DNA from: JAHCIE01 sp034431435
GTDB taxonomy: Bacteria; Chloroflexota; Anaerolineae; Epilineales; JAHCIE01
Reading direction: 5' to 3'
Assembly (NCBI GenBank): GCA_034431435.1
Contig: DAOUDG010000059.1
Coordinates: 86,670-150,669 of the forward strand
Length of the DNA stretch: 64,000 bases
In this document: positions 24,212-32,802 of the stretch, piece by piece
Layout of the letters: each line of letters opens with the position of its first letter
Numbering within the stretch: position 1 is the first letter of the stretch
Notes under the pieces: model-generated
The model's input: the letters and a program-made list of their open reading frames with translations, nothing else
What the model was told of the DNA's origin: nothing
Database searches by the model: none
Translations under genes and position numbers: made by a program

Positions 24212-24895
24212 TCACGCCCCCAGGCGTCGCTTCAGGCCGGCCAGGGTGAAGTCGGCGGCGCGAAAATAGCCGAAGATGTCAGCCTCGAAGGCGATAATCT
24301 CGTGGGCCAGGCGGATGACGTCGGTGACGTGGGCGGCGGGGAAGACGACGACGCCATTCTCGTCGCCGTGCACGATGTCGCCCGGCGCGACTGCGACGCC
24401 GCTGACTGTCACTGTCGTCCCCGCATCCACCAGACCAAAGTTGCCGTGGGACGGTACGAGTCCCAGGCCGAAGATGTGGAAGCCCCCCAGGGCGCGGATG
24501 CCCGCGATGTCGCGTACCGCCGTGTTGCTGACGACGCCGATGCCGCCCAGGCGGTGGGCGACCGTCGCCATGCCGTCGCCCAGGATGCAGCCGCGGCCGG
24601 GGTCGGGGCCGACTTCCTCGGTGACCAGGACGCCGGGATGGGACGAGGCTGCCAGGCTGTCCCACATACGCCAGTAGGGTTCCATGCTGTGCGTGACGCC
24701 GCGCACCGTCGAGCCGAAGCGCGCCGTGACCGCATAGCCGACCATGACGCCCAGGCTGGGCAGCAGGCAGCGCACCTCCGCGCCCATATGGCCGTCGGTG
24801 GGTGGGCGAATGTCGAGCTTTTCCACGGCGTTGCAGATGGTTGGCGTGTCGATGCGGCGCAGCAGCTCGATCTGTTCGGGGGTGACGGCGGGCAT
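24212..24895 (-). CDS. RraA-like / 4-hydroxy-4-methyl-2-oxoglutarate aldolase family protein
   Basis: A 227-residue member of the RraA/dimethylmenaquinone methyltransferase-like family. GDGMATVAHRLGGIGVVSNT followed by A-V-R-D-I carries the Arg-Asp pair that binds pyruvate enolate and metal in the HMG/CHA aldolases. GDENGVVVFP is the conserved C-terminal motif. Given two other aldolase types in the same operon, retro-aldol or decarboxylation chemistry is more likely than an RNase E inhibitor role. It begins three bases after the preceding gene, behind GGAGAGTGAG. Confidence 0.82.
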   Translation of the reverse strand: MPAVTPEQIELLRRIDTPTICNAVEKLDIRPPTDGHMGAEVRCLLPSLGVMVGYAVTARFGSTVRGVTHSMEPYWRMWDSLAASSHPGVLVTEEVGPDPGRGCILGDGMATVAHRLGGIGVVSNTAVRDIAGIRALGGFHIFGLGLVPSHGNFGLVDAGTTVTVSGVAVAPGDIVHGDENGVVVFPAAHVTDVIRLAHEIIAFEADIFGYFRAADFTLAGLKRRLGA

Positions 24896-24898
24896 GGC

Positions 24899-25663
24899 TC
24901 ACTCTCCAGGGAGGCGTAGCAGGCGGGCGGCATTGTCGCGCAGGACGGCGGCGCGGCCGGCGGGCGACAGGTCGGCGGCGTTGATCTTGGCCAGGGCGGG
25001 CGCGGGTTGCTGCAGAACCAGGCCTGTGCCGAGGAGCGCCCGGCCGGGACCGGCGGCCGCTACGTAGTCGACGACGGCGTCGAGTTGGGCATCGGCCGAA
25101 AGCTCGACATAAAGATTGAGCAGGCGAGACAGTGCGGCGCGGGCCGCGCGGCTCTCATAGTTGACCGCGCCCAGGATGAAGGCCGCGTCGGGATGGCGCT
25201 CGGCCAGCCGCACGACCGAGGCAAGCGGCAGGACAGGCAGCCAGAAGTGCATCGCCAGCCGCAGCGGGACCAGCACAGGCCAGCCCCACGCCGCTGCGCG
25301 GTCGAGGAGGTGGGCCAGGGCGGGCAGATCTTCGTCCAGGCTGTAGCCGTGATGCATGGGGAAGAGGCTGAAGCCGACGAATGGCCCTTGTGCCGCGCCG
25401 TCTACCAGGGAGATGGCCTCAGCCTCGCAGAGTGGGTTGACCACCAGGTAGGGCAGGACACGCCCGCCGCTCGCCGCGCTCAGGGCAGCGAGATCGGCAT
25501 TGCCCACCACGCAATCGACGAAGACGGCCTTGAGCGACGACATGGCGGTGTACTGAATGCCGTTGGCGTCGAGGAGGGTCAACAGGTCGGCCGGCGTGCG
25601 CACCGTTACCGGCCAGTAGGGCCAACCGCCCCAATAGGCGTTGATGTCGATGGCGTCAGTCAC
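24899..25663 (-). CDS. Amidohydrolase-fold protein lacking the usual metal ligands
   Basis: A 254-residue homologue of the next upstream gene and of the amidohydrolase-2 (COG2159) family. Where the partner has DSHAHLG it reads DINAYWG, losing both His ligands; where the partner has FGTDLP it reads LGTGLV, losing the Asp; the H-L-G-D strand is replaced by GAVNYES. Fold-level similarity remains over the full length (LLNLYVELSADAQLDAV..., LRDNAARLLRLP). It is either a non-metal enzyme or a subunit that assists its partner. A GTG start overlaps the upstream stop codon (GTGA), giving tight translational coupling. Confidence 0.7.
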   Translation of the reverse strand: MTDAIDINAYWGGWPYWPVTVRTPADLLTLLDANGIQYTAMSSLKAVFVDCVVGNADLAALSAASGGRVLPYLVVNPLCEAEAISLVDGAAQGPFVGFSLFPMHHGYSLDEDLPALAHLLDRAAAWGWPVLVPLRLAMHFWLPVLPLASVVRLAERHPDAAFILGAVNYESRAARAALSRLLNLYVELSADAQLDAVVDYVAAAGPGRALLGTGLVLQQPAPALAKINAADLSPAGRAAVLRDNAARLLRLPGE

Positions 25664-26421
25664 GGACCGCGCTCCAGCAGCGCGGCGATGTTCTCCCCCA
25701 GGATGCGTCGCTTCGCCGCCGGGTCGAGGCGCGCGCCAGTCACCTTTGCCAGCTGCGCCGCCGGGTCGAGGATGGGCAGGTCCGTCCCGAACAGCACCTT
25801 CTCCACGCCCAGGGCGGCCACGGCATCCTCGACCAGAGTCAGGTTGACCATCGAGCCGCATGTATCGACATACACATTCGGGTGGCGGCGGGCTATCGCC
25901 AGGGCGCGGTGGTAGTCGCCGCTACCCTGGGCCGTGTCGCCGAGGTGGGCAATGATGAGCCGCACGGCGGGCACGCGCCGCGCCACGGCGTCGAACTCCT
26001 GGGGCGCGGCGTGGGCCAGCACCGGCAGCCGCAACTCTGCGGCCAGCTCGAACAGGGGCCACATCGACGGCTCGGTCAGCGTCACGCCGGTCCAGGCCAG
26101 CCCGCCCTCGAAGACGCGGTAGCGGGTGTAGATCTTCAGGCCGCGCATGCCGCCGTCGCCCACCACGTTGGGCAACTCACGCACGGCCTGGGCCGCGTAG
26201 TGGGCCGAAGGAATGGCGTAGTAGCCCACAATGCGGTCGGGCCAGCGGGCGACAGCGTCCAGCACCTGTCGGTTGCCCTCATCCGGCTCGTAGGCGATGG
26301 CCCACGCGCTGCTGACGCACAGCCGCTCGATGCCCAGGCGATCCGCCTCGCGCAGCAACCGCTCCGGCGAGCCGTCGAGATGGTGCCACTTGCCCAGGTG
26401 GGCGTGGGAGTCGATGATCAC
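25660..26421 (-). CDS. Amidohydrolase family 2 protein (COG2159-type)
   Basis: A 253-residue TIM-barrel metal hydrolase/decarboxylase. Metal-site motifs are DSHAHLG at 4-10 (H-x-H), VLAHAAP, IIAHLGD and FGTDLPI with the final Asp. Members include ACMS decarboxylase, gamma-resorcylate decarboxylase and lactone hydrolases (LigI), so lactone opening or decarboxylation is plausible. It overlaps its neighbours by four bases on each side (ATGA upstream, GTGA downstream) in the middle of the catabolic operon. Confidence 0.85.
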   Translation of the reverse strand: MIIDSHAHLGKWHHLDGSPERLLREADRLGIERLCVSSAWAIAYEPDEGNRQVLDAVARWPDRIVGYYAIPSAHYAAQAVRELPNVVGDGGMRGLKIYTRYRVFEGGLAWTGVTLTEPSMWPLFELAAELRLPVLAHAAPQEFDAVARRVPAVRLIIAHLGDTAQGSGDYHRALAIARRHPNVYVDTCGSMVNLTLVEDAVAALGVEKVLFGTDLPILDPAAQLAKVTGARLDPAAKRRILGENIAALLERGP

Positions 26422-27326
26422 CCTGGGACCTGGCGCGCCGCCTGGGCCTCGGCGACCGGGTAGGCGTAGCCCGCCGCCAGCAGATCGGCGGCCAGAGCGG
26501 CCTCGCGCTCGGCGGGCAGCGACTCCAGGGGGGCGCGCGGGTTACCGATGGGCACGCCCTGCCAGCGCATCATGGCTTTGAGGGCGCCGGGGTGGCGCAG
26601 CCAGGCCTTGATGACTCGGTTGGCGGCGAACTGTAGCTCCTGGGCCTCAGCCAGCTGGCCCGCCGTATAGGCGTCATACAGGCGCACGAAGTGGCGGGTC
26701 ATGGGGTTGTAGGTTGAGCCGATGGCTCCTACGACGCCCATGCTGAGGGCGGGCAGGCACATCTCGTCCGGCCCAGAGAAGACCGTCATGTTGGGCAGCT
26801 CGATAATCTGGCGCATCTCGTACAGGTTCGGCGACGTCCACTTCATGCCCACCAGATTGGGAATCGTCGCCTGCATCTGCGCCACCATCTCCGGCGTGAC
26901 GTTGATGCCTGCCGCCGATGGGATGTTGTAGATGAACAGGGGCATCTCGGCGGCGTCGCCAATGGCTGCGTAGTGGTCGCGGATGGCGTTGAAGCTGTAG
27001 GCGAAGAAGGTGGGCGGGATGGCCGCCACGGCGTCGGCGCCCGCCGTGCGGGCGTGGGCCGCCAGGGTCGCCGCGTCGCGGGTGGGGATCATGCCGACGT
27101 GAATCATGGTTGGCACGCGGCCCGCAACGCGCTGGATAGTGCGCTCGGCGACCGCCATGCGCTCGGCCACGTTCATCAACAGGCCCTCGCCGGTGCTGCC
27201 GCACACGTACAGGCCGTGGGCGCCCTCGGCGATGAGATGGTCGACCAGGTGGTCCAGGGCGGGCAAATCGACATCGCCGTGGGCGTCGAAGGGTGTCAGC
27301 ATCGCGGGCCAGATTCCCTTGAACAT
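26418..27326 (-). CDS. DapA/NanA-family lyase
   Basis: A 302-residue class I aldolase-type TIM barrel. GSTGEG (43-48) binds the keto-acid carboxylate, Tyr133 in IYNIP is the proton relay and Lys162 in GMKWTS forms the Schiff base. The family covers dihydrodipicolinate synthase, N-acetylneuraminate lyase and 2-keto-3-deoxy sugar-acid aldolases. In this catabolic context cleavage of a 2-keto acid to pyruvate plus an aldehyde is the better guess than lysine synthesis. Confidence 0.87.
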   Translation of the reverse strand: MFKGIWPAMLTPFDAHGDVDLPALDHLVDHLIAEGAHGLYVCGSTGEGLLMNVAERMAVAERTIQRVAGRVPTMIHVGMIPTRDAATLAAHARTAGADAVAAIPPTFFAYSFNAIRDHYAAIGDAAEMPLFIYNIPSAAGINVTPEMVAQMQATIPNLVGMKWTSPNLYEMRQIIELPNMTVFSGPDEMCLPALSMGVVGAIGSTYNPMTRHFVRLYDAYTAGQLAEAQELQFAANRVIKAWLRHPGALKAMMRWQGVPIGNPRAPLESLPAEREAALAADLLAAGYAYPVAEAQAARQVPG

Positions 27327-27362
27327 GAGAATGACTCCTATGAATGATGAGGTTCCCCTGTA

Positions 27363-27381
27363 GAGCGCGGGGGCCGCGCTC
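27363..27381 (-). terminator. Hairpin between aldolase and lyase genes
   Basis: GAGCGCGG (27363-27370) pairs with CCGCGCTC (27374-27381) around GGG, 12 bases past the stop codon of the HpcH-type gene. It lies inside an apparent operon, so it may cause partial termination or stabilise the upstream message. Confidence 0.45.
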
Positions 27382-27393
27382 CAGAACCGTGCA

Positions 27394-28143
27394 TTACATT
27401 TCTATCATCGCCTGCCGGGCAGCGCGCAGACCTTGCCAGAAGAAGCTAATATCCACGCCGACATCGACGAACTGGAAGCCCTGGGCAGCGCGGCGCTTCG
27501 CGACCTCCGGCGAGCCGCAGGCCAGGCCCACGGCGACGCCGTGCCGCTGGCCCGCCTGGAGAATGGCTTGCAGGGCGGCCTCGTGCTCGTCGCTCGGCCG
27601 GCCATACGTGCCCAGGTCGATGGCGAGGTCGCCCGGACCGATGAAGGCGCAGTCGATGCCCGGCACGCTCAGGATATCGTCCACATTCGCCACGGCCTGC
27701 CGCGTTTCCAGCATCACGGCCAGGAGAATCTCGGGGTTGGCCGCGCTGAAGTAGTCCTCCCCGTAGAGTAGCATGCGTGTGCCGCCCGCCGAGCGTGTGC
27801 CCTGGGGCGGGTAGCGGACGGCGGCGGCGGCGCGCTCGGCCTCGGCGCGGGTGTTGACCATCGGCACGACGACCCCCATGGCCCCCTGGTCCAGGGCGCG
27901 GCCGATGAGGGCTGGATCGTTGGCCGCCGGGCGGACGATGGGCACGCTCGGCGTGAGGCTGATGAGCTGCAACGCGCTGAGGAGGGCAGCCTCGGACCAG
28001 TAGCCGTGCTGCAAGTCAATCAGCGCCCAGTCGAAACCGGCCAGGGCCACTTCCTCGGCCAGCACGGTAGAGCCGACGGTCAGCCAGACGCCGAAGGAGG
28101 GGTGGCCCGCCCGTAGAGTCGCCAAAACAGGATTGGAGCGCAT
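27394..28143 (-). CDS. HpcH/HpaI-type class II aldolase
   Basis: A 249-residue metal-dependent aldolase that cleaves 2-keto-3-deoxy/4-hydroxy acids to pyruvate or glyoxylate and an aldehyde. Family signatures: FDWALIDLQHGYW with catalytic His, VRPAAND, GAMGVVVPMVNT, MLETRQAVAN with the metal-binding Glu, and FIGPGDLAIDLG with the Asp. The start at 28143 yields the standard N-terminus (MRSNPVLATLRAG). It is second in the leftward operon, 17 bases after the SDR. Confidence 0.9.
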   Translation of the reverse strand: MRSNPVLATLRAGHPSFGVWLTVGSTVLAEEVALAGFDWALIDLQHGYWSEAALLSALQLISLTPSVPIVRPAANDPALIGRALDQGAMGVVVPMVNTRAEAERAAAAVRYPPQGTRSAGGTRMLLYGEDYFSAANPEILLAVMLETRQAVANVDDILSVPGIDCAFIGPGDLAIDLGTYGRPSDEHEAALQAILQAGQRHGVAVGLACGSPEVAKRRAAQGFQFVDVGVDISFFWQGLRAARQAMIEM

Positions 28144-28160
28144 GATCAGATTCTCTTTCG

Positions 28161-28934
28161 CTAGGGAAGGACGAAGCCCCCGTCGACCTTGAACGTCGAG
28201 CCGGTGATGTAGTCGGCGGCGTCGGAACACAGGAAGCGTGCCATGTCGGCAATCTCCTCGGTGCGAGCGAGGCGGCCCCAGGGAATCCGCGCGCCGCCTG
28301 CCTGGATGTCGGCCTCCGAGAAGTGAACGCGCTCGCCGGGCGTGTCCGTCCAGCCGGGGTGGATGACGTTGACGTTGATGCGATGGGGAGCAAGCTCGCC
28401 CGCCAGCGTAGCGCCCAACGCAGTCACGCCGGACTTGGCGACGTTGTACGCGGACGATTGGCGGTAGGGACGCTCGGCGTGGACGGAGCCGATGATGACG
28501 ATCTTGCCGCCTTCGCCCTGGGCGACCATCTGGCGCGCGGCAAACTGGCAGGTGTGCCACACGCCGAACAGGGTGACGGAGAGGGTTGCCCACGCCTCGT
28601 CCCACGTGAGGTCGATGAAGTTGCGGCGGTTGGAGCGGGCGGCATTGGCGACGGCGACATCGAGCCGGCCGAGACGTTCGACGCTTGTTTGCACCATCGC
28701 CTCGACCTGCTCGCGGTCAGCCACATCCACGCGCAGGGCGAGAGCGTGCCGGCCCAGGGCTTCGATGTCGCGTGCGGTGACGTGCGCCTCCTCGGTCAGA
28801 ACGTCGGCGATGACGATGTCGTAGCCATCGGCGGCCAGGCCCAGGGCAATGGCGCGGCCGATGCCCCGCGCCCCGCCGGTCACGAGGGCGACACCGCGCC
28901 GGGGAGTAGGTGGAGAAGAGGCTGAGAGGGTCAT
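28161..28934 (-). CDS. Short-chain dehydrogenase/reductase
   Basis: A 257-residue classical SDR. TGGARGIGRA (19-28) binds NAD(P), ANAA follows the fourth strand, and the catalytic Ser...YNVAK (Y-x3-K) is intact. The C-terminus reads ITGSTFKVDGGFVLP. It would oxidise a hydroxyl of the pathway substrate. It is the first gene of the leftward arm and faces the divergent regulator promoter region. Confidence 0.9.
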   Translation of the reverse strand: MTLSASSPPTPRRGVALVTGGARGIGRAIALGLAADGYDIVIADVLTEEAHVTARDIEALGRHALALRVDVADREQVEAMVQTSVERLGRLDVAVANAARSNRRNFIDLTWDEAWATLSVTLFGVWHTCQFAARQMVAQGEGGKIVIIGSVHAERPYRQSSAYNVAKSGVTALGATLAGELAPHRINVNVIHPGWTDTPGERVHFSEADIQAGGARIPWGRLARTEEIADMARFLCSDAADYITGSTFKVDGGFVLP

Positions 28935-28990
28935 GGGTCGCCTTTGCGGTGTGTTCAGGCACGGCCGCTGGGCAGCGTGCGTAATGTTCG

Positions 28991-29064
28991 TTGTCGACAA
29001 GACTATATCATACAGTCCGATTGTTGTCAATCGACTTGACACCCCACCCGAAGTGTGATACCAT
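28991..29064. promoter_or_regulatory. Divergent control region with candidate GntR/FadR operators
   Basis: TTGTCGACAA (28991-29000) is a perfect 10-bp palindrome that fits the GT-N-AC core of FadR-type operators. A second inverted repeat, TGTCAA-5-TTGACA (29025-29041), includes the -35 box TTGACA (29036-29041); TACCAT (29059-29064) 17 bases further is a plausible -10 for the rightward regulator gene. Binding of the regulator here would repress its own gene and probably the leftward operon. All of this is inferred from sequence pattern only. Confidence 0.55.
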
Positions 29065-29115
29065 CCGCCCCCACATTGCCCGTTGGCTGCCCGCGTTACT
29101 TGTTCAGGGGGTTGG

Positions 29116-29844
29116 ATGCCGCTCCAGTTCGAACCTCTCAAGAATAGAGCGCTGCGCGACGCCATCGCTGCCGCCATTCGGGGCGCGATTGCGGGGGGCC
29201 AGTTGCGACCGGGCGACGCGGTGCCGGAGGCGCTAATCGCCGAGCAAATGGGCGTCAGCCGCAGCCCGGTCCGCGAGGCGTTCCGCAAGCTCGAAGAACA
29301 GGGCTTGCTGGTCAGCTATCCGCATCGCGGGACCTACGTCGCCACCTTCACGGAAAAGGACGCCGAGGATATCTACCAGCTGCGCGCTGGGCTGGAGGGC
29401 CTGGCGGTGCGTTGGGCGTTGGAGCAGGGCGAGGGCGCGCCCCTGGCCGAAAGGCTACAGGCTATCGTCGAGCGCATGCGTCCCCTCGTGGGCACCGACC
29501 GCTTCGTCGACATGGCCGACCTGGACTCGGAGTTTCACTCGGCGATCATGGAGGCGTCGGGGAACACGCGCCTGATGCAGGTGTGGCGCGGCATGGACCC
29601 CTTTGTGTGGATGATGGTGGGCGCGGCGCGACGCTCTGAAGACGAGGCCGTGCCTGAGCGGCTCATTCCAGAGCACGAGGAGCTTGTTGAAGCCATCGCC
29701 TCGCTTGACCCACGACGCGCCGAGGAGGCCGCTCACGCCCACATTGTGCGGCGGCGGGCCTTTACCCTGGCGACGCTGAGGCAGGGCCTGGACCGGGTTG
29801 GTGTCCCCATGGTTAGCGGCTCAGCGGAGGATGGTCGAGTTTGA
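29116..29844 (+). CDS. GntR-family regulator, FadR/FCD subgroup
   Basis: A 242-residue regulator. Residues about 8-70 form the winged helix-turn-helix (GDAVPEALIAEQMGVSRSPV followed by REAFRKLEEQGLL). The C-terminal all-helical FCD domain has the metal-binding His pattern (DLDSEFHSAIMEASGN, EHEELVEAIASLD, AHAHIVRR). FCD domains bind organic acids or sugar acids, which suits the aldolase-rich neighbourhood. The ATG at 29116 directly precedes the conserved domain. It sits between the two arms of the locus. Confidence 0.9.
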   Translation: MPLQFEPLKNRALRDAIAAAIRGAIAGGQLRPGDAVPEALIAEQMGVSRSPVREAFRKLEEQGLLVSYPHRGTYVATFTEKDAEDIYQLRAGLEGLAVRWALEQGEGAPLAERLQAIVERMRPLVGTDRFVDMADLDSEFHSAIMEASGNTRLMQVWRGMDPFVWMMVGAARRSEDEAVPERLIPEHEELVEAIASLDPRRAEEAAHAHIVRRRAFTLATLRQGLDRVGVPMVSGSAEDGRV

Positions 29845-29926
29845 CCCTCGCCTGCGTGGTGAGGTGAGACGACTCTCGGCGGCGACATGGCCCCGAGACC
29901 TGGAAGCACGGGAGAAGGAGAACCCC

Positions 29927-31783
29927 ATGGCTCGATTCCGCGCTCGAACAAACGCCCTACTCGCCCTGGTGGTGGCCCTGACGCTCGTCGCTCTGGCGGC
30001 GTGCTCGCCCCAGCAGCAGGCGGCTGTGCAGCAGGCGGCGCCTACTGTCGCTGCCGCCGTGCAGCAAGCGGCGCCCACCGTCGCTGCTGCGGCGCAGCAA
30101 GCAGCGCCCACCGTCGCAGCGGCTGTCAAGGCCGCCGCGCCCACCGTGGCTGCCGCGGCGCAGCAAGTCGCGCCTACGGTGGCTGCCGCCGCTGGCGCCG
30201 CCGCGCCGAAGGCCGTCGTGTTGCCCGCCGATGCCGCGGCCGAGCAGACCCTGCGCATCGCCTGGCAAGGGTTCGGCTCGCAGGAGCCACTGGCTCCCTG
30301 GAGCGTGCGCTGGGGCGGCCAGGGTGTCGCCTTCAGCGAGTTCCTCAGCCCCTTCTACCACGACGTGGACTTCAACCTCAAGCCGCTCCTGGCGACGGAA
30401 ATGAAGCCCAATGCCGACTTCACCGTGTGGACGATGAAGCTCGACCCGCGCGCCAAGTGGTCGGATGGTAGCAAGCTCACCGCCAAGCAGGTCAAGGAAG
30501 GCTGGGAGTGGGTGACAGCGCCCGCTCAGAAGACGTCCAACATCACCGGCTGGGCTTTGGATAACGTCAAGGGCTTCAAGGACATGGCCGACGGCAAAGC
30601 CCAGGAGATTGCGGGTATCACTGTCAAGGATGACAACACCCTGGAGTTCCAACTCAACGCCCCCGATCGCTTCCTGGATCACAAGTTTGCCATCTACTGG
30701 CTGGGCGTCGTCCCGGCGGAAAAGCTCAAGGCCGACCCGCAGTACCTGACCAAGCCCAACCCCCTCGTCAACGGCCCCTATCAGGTCACGGCCATCGACA
30801 CGACAGGGCGGCAGGTAACGATGTCGCGCAACCCCAACTGGTGGGGTGACAAGGGGCCGCTGGACAAGCTTGAACTGGTGGTGGCCGAGGAGCAATCCGC
30901 CTTCGAGGCTCTGGTCGAGAAGGGCCAGGTCGACTTCGGCTACTCCTTCGCCGACATCCCGACGCGCCGCAAGCTCGTCGAGCGCACGCCGGGCGCCAAG
31001 GAACTGGCCAACAGGCTGCCCATCGGCATCTACTCTAGCGTCCACAACAACGTGCCGCCCCTGGACGACATCAACGTCCGCAAGGCGCTCGTCCACTCCG
31101 TCGATTGGAAGGAGTTGGCGGCCGCCTCGACCGAGAACACGCAGCAGGCATGGCTGGGCGCGCTCCACCCCGAGTTGCTCGACAAGTGCTACGATCCGAA
31201 GATGGAGTCGTACTTCGAGTATAACGTAGACAAGGCCAAGCAGTTCCTGGCCCAGTCCAAGTACGGCAGTGCGGACAAGCTTGGTAAGCTGCGCGTGACG
31301 TCCAACTCATCGGGCGCAGCTCAGAAGAAGGCTGTCCAGATCCTGATGGAGTATTGGCGCAAGAACCTCGGCATCGAGGATATCGAGTTCAAGGAGCAGC
31401 CGTCGGGCTTCGGTCCCGACGAGAAGCTGGTGAACATCGACCGCCAGAGCATCAGCGCCCGCCCGCCCATCGATAGCCTGTGGGCCACCCAGTTCAGGTC
31501 GTCGGCCATCCATGCCACGCGCTTCATGGCCGGCTACAAGAACGAGAACCTCGACAAGATTCTGGCCGAGGTAGGGACGATGGACCGCAAGGACCCCAAC
31601 TACTGCGCCAAGATCAACGAGGCGATGAAGATTTTCCTCGACGACTACATGTGGCTGCCGCTGTGGCGTCAGAGCGGCGACTTCGGCATCGTGCAGCCGT
31701 GGGTGAAGAACCTCGGCTTCAGCCCGTACCTGTCGCCCTACGGCTGGTTCAACGAGCCCTACACCTACATAGCGAAGAAGTGA
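29927..31783 (+). CDS. Oligopeptide/dipeptide-type ABC substrate-binding lipoprotein
   Basis: A 618-residue solute-binding protein (SBP_bac_5 family). The ATG at 29927 follows AAGGAG and gives a signal peptide ending in L-A-A-C with lipidated Cys26. Residues about 35-89 are five near-perfect 11-residue Q-Q-A-A-P-T-V-A-A-A repeats, an unusually regular tether. The binding domain follows (TLRIAWQGFGSQEPLAPW, LDPRAKWSDGSKLTAKQVKEG, YQVTAIDTTGRQVTMSRNPN). It captures the ligand outside the membrane for the two permeases downstream. Ligands of this family include peptides, sugars and opines. Confidence 0.9.
   Translation: MARFRARTNALLALVVALTLVALAACSPQQQAAVQQAAPTVAAAVQQAAPTVAAAAQQAAPTVAAAVKAAAPTVAAAAQQVAPTVAAAAGAAAPKAVVLPADAAAEQTLRIAWQGFGSQEPLAPWSVRWGGQGVAFSEFLSPFYHDVDFNLKPLLATEMKPNADFTVWTMKLDPRAKWSDGSKLTAKQVKEGWEWVTAPAQKTSNITGWALDNVKGFKDMADGKAQEIAGITVKDDNTLEFQLNAPDRFLDHKFAIYWLGVVPAEKLKADPQYLTKPNPLVNGPYQVTAIDTTGRQVTMSRNPNWWGDKGPLDKLELVVAEEQSAFEALVEKGQVDFGYSFADIPTRRKLVERTPGAKELANRLPIGIYSSVHNNVPPLDDINVRKALVHSVDWKELAAASTENTQQAWLGALHPELLDKCYDPKMESYFEYNVDKAKQFLAQSKYGSADKLGKLRVTSNSSGAAQKKAVQILMEYWRKNLGIEDIEFKEQPSGFGPDEKLVNIDRQSISARPPIDSLWATQFRSSAIHATRFMAGYKNENLDKILAEVGTMDRKDPNYCAKINEAMKIFLDDYMWLPLWRQSGDFGIVQPWVKNLGFSPYLSPYGWFNEPYTYIAKK
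30029..30193 (+). repeat. Five 33-bp tandem repeats in the binding-protein tether
   Basis: Five consecutive 33-base units (30029, 30062, 30095, 30128, 30161) encode Q-Q-A-A-P-T-V-A-A-A-V or close variants. The nucleotide sequences differ mostly at third positions, so the repeats are old or selected at protein level rather than freshly amplified. They separate the lipid anchor from the ligand-binding lobes. Confidence 0.85.
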
Positions 31784-31788
31784 CGTGA

Positions 31789-31823
31789 GTCAGGCCCCCT
31801 CTCACCTGGAGAGGGGGCCTGAC
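31789..31823 (+). terminator. Strong intercistronic hairpin between binding protein and permease
   Basis: GTCAGGCCCCCTCTC (31789-31803) pairs perfectly with GAGAGGGGGCCTGAC (31809-31823) around ACCTG, a 15-bp stem starting six bases past the stop codon. Such hairpins after binding-protein genes commonly protect the upstream message and reduce read-through, giving more binding protein than permease. Confidence 0.65.
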
Positions 31824-31852
31824 GTGGCGGCTGGCGAGGACGCGAGACGAGC

Positions 31853-32791
31853 ATGATCACCTATATCACCAATCGCTTACTCAGCGCCATCCCCGTGGTT
31901 TTCCTGGTGCTGCTCATCACGTTCACCCTGGGCTATTTCGCACCCGGCGACCCCATCGTTCTCATCTACAATGAGAATATATCCACCATGACCCCGGACG
32001 ACCTGGCGCGGCTGCGGACCCAGTACGGGCTGGACCGACCCTACATGGTCCAGTTCACGGACTACGTCGGCAAGCTGATGCGGGGCGATTTCGGCACGTC
32101 CATTCAGACGAAGCTGCCTGTGCTGGATATGATAAAGGTTGGCCTGCCCATCACCTTGCAGCTGGGTCTCGCCGCGGGCTTCTTCTTGATCGTCGTCGGC
32201 ATCCCGCTGGGCGTCCTGGCTGCCCGCCGGCACAACTCAACCGTGGACTACGCCATCGTCGGCGGCTCGCTGACTCTGCGCACCATCCCCATCTTCGTCC
32301 TCGGCCCCATGCTCATGGTGCTGCTGGTGCTGACGCTGAAGATTCTCGACGTGCCGCTCGGTTGGAAGGGGCTGTTCCATCCGCAGGTTATCCTGCCCAT
32401 CCTGCTGCTGGCGGCGGCCCCACTGGCCGACGTGGTGCGTCAGACGCGCGCCTCGTATCTGGAAGTCATCAGCAACGACTACGTGCGCACCGCCCACGCC
32501 AAGGGCCTCAAGACGCAGACGGTGGTCTGGGGTCATGTCATGCGGAACGCGCTGTTGCCGGTGGTGACGTCGCTGGGCCTCATCGTCAACGCCCTCATCC
32601 ACGGCTCAGTCTTCGTCGATCGCATGTTCAGCATTCCCGGCTTCGGTAGTATCGTCGTCAACGCCATTCAGTTGCTCGACATTCCAGTCATTCTGGGGAC
32701 GACCATCTTCAGTACCCTGCTGGTGATACTGGCTAACCTCACGGTGGACCTGCTGTATCCCCTGATTGATCCGCGCGTGCGGCTGAAGTAA
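31853..32791 (+). CDS. ABC transporter permease, DppB type
   Basis: A 312-residue membrane protein with about six transmembrane segments, the first being LLSAIPVVFLVLLITFTLGYF. The N-terminal APGDP motif and the C-terminal EAA-like loop (RTAHAKGLKTQTVVWGHVMRN) that contacts the ATPase are characteristic of the DppB/OppB group. It pairs with the permease 11 bases downstream. Confidence 0.92.
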   Translation: MITYITNRLLSAIPVVFLVLLITFTLGYFAPGDPIVLIYNENISTMTPDDLARLRTQYGLDRPYMVQFTDYVGKLMRGDFGTSIQTKLPVLDMIKVGLPITLQLGLAAGFFLIVVGIPLGVLAARRHNSTVDYAIVGGSLTLRTIPIFVLGPMLMVLLVLTLKILDVPLGWKGLFHPQVILPILLLAAAPLADVVRQTRASYLEVISNDYVRTAHAKGLKTQTVVWGHVMRNALLPVVTSLGLIVNALIHGSVFVDRMFSIPGFGSIVVNAIQLLDIPVILGTTIFSTLLVILANLTVDLLYPLIDPRVRLK

Positions 32792-32802
32792 GAGAGCATC
32801 CC

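Noticed and set aside
30029..30193. 33-bp repeats as a CRISPR array or mobile repeat
   Set aside because: The units are contiguous without spacers and encode a regular peptide inside a lipoprotein.
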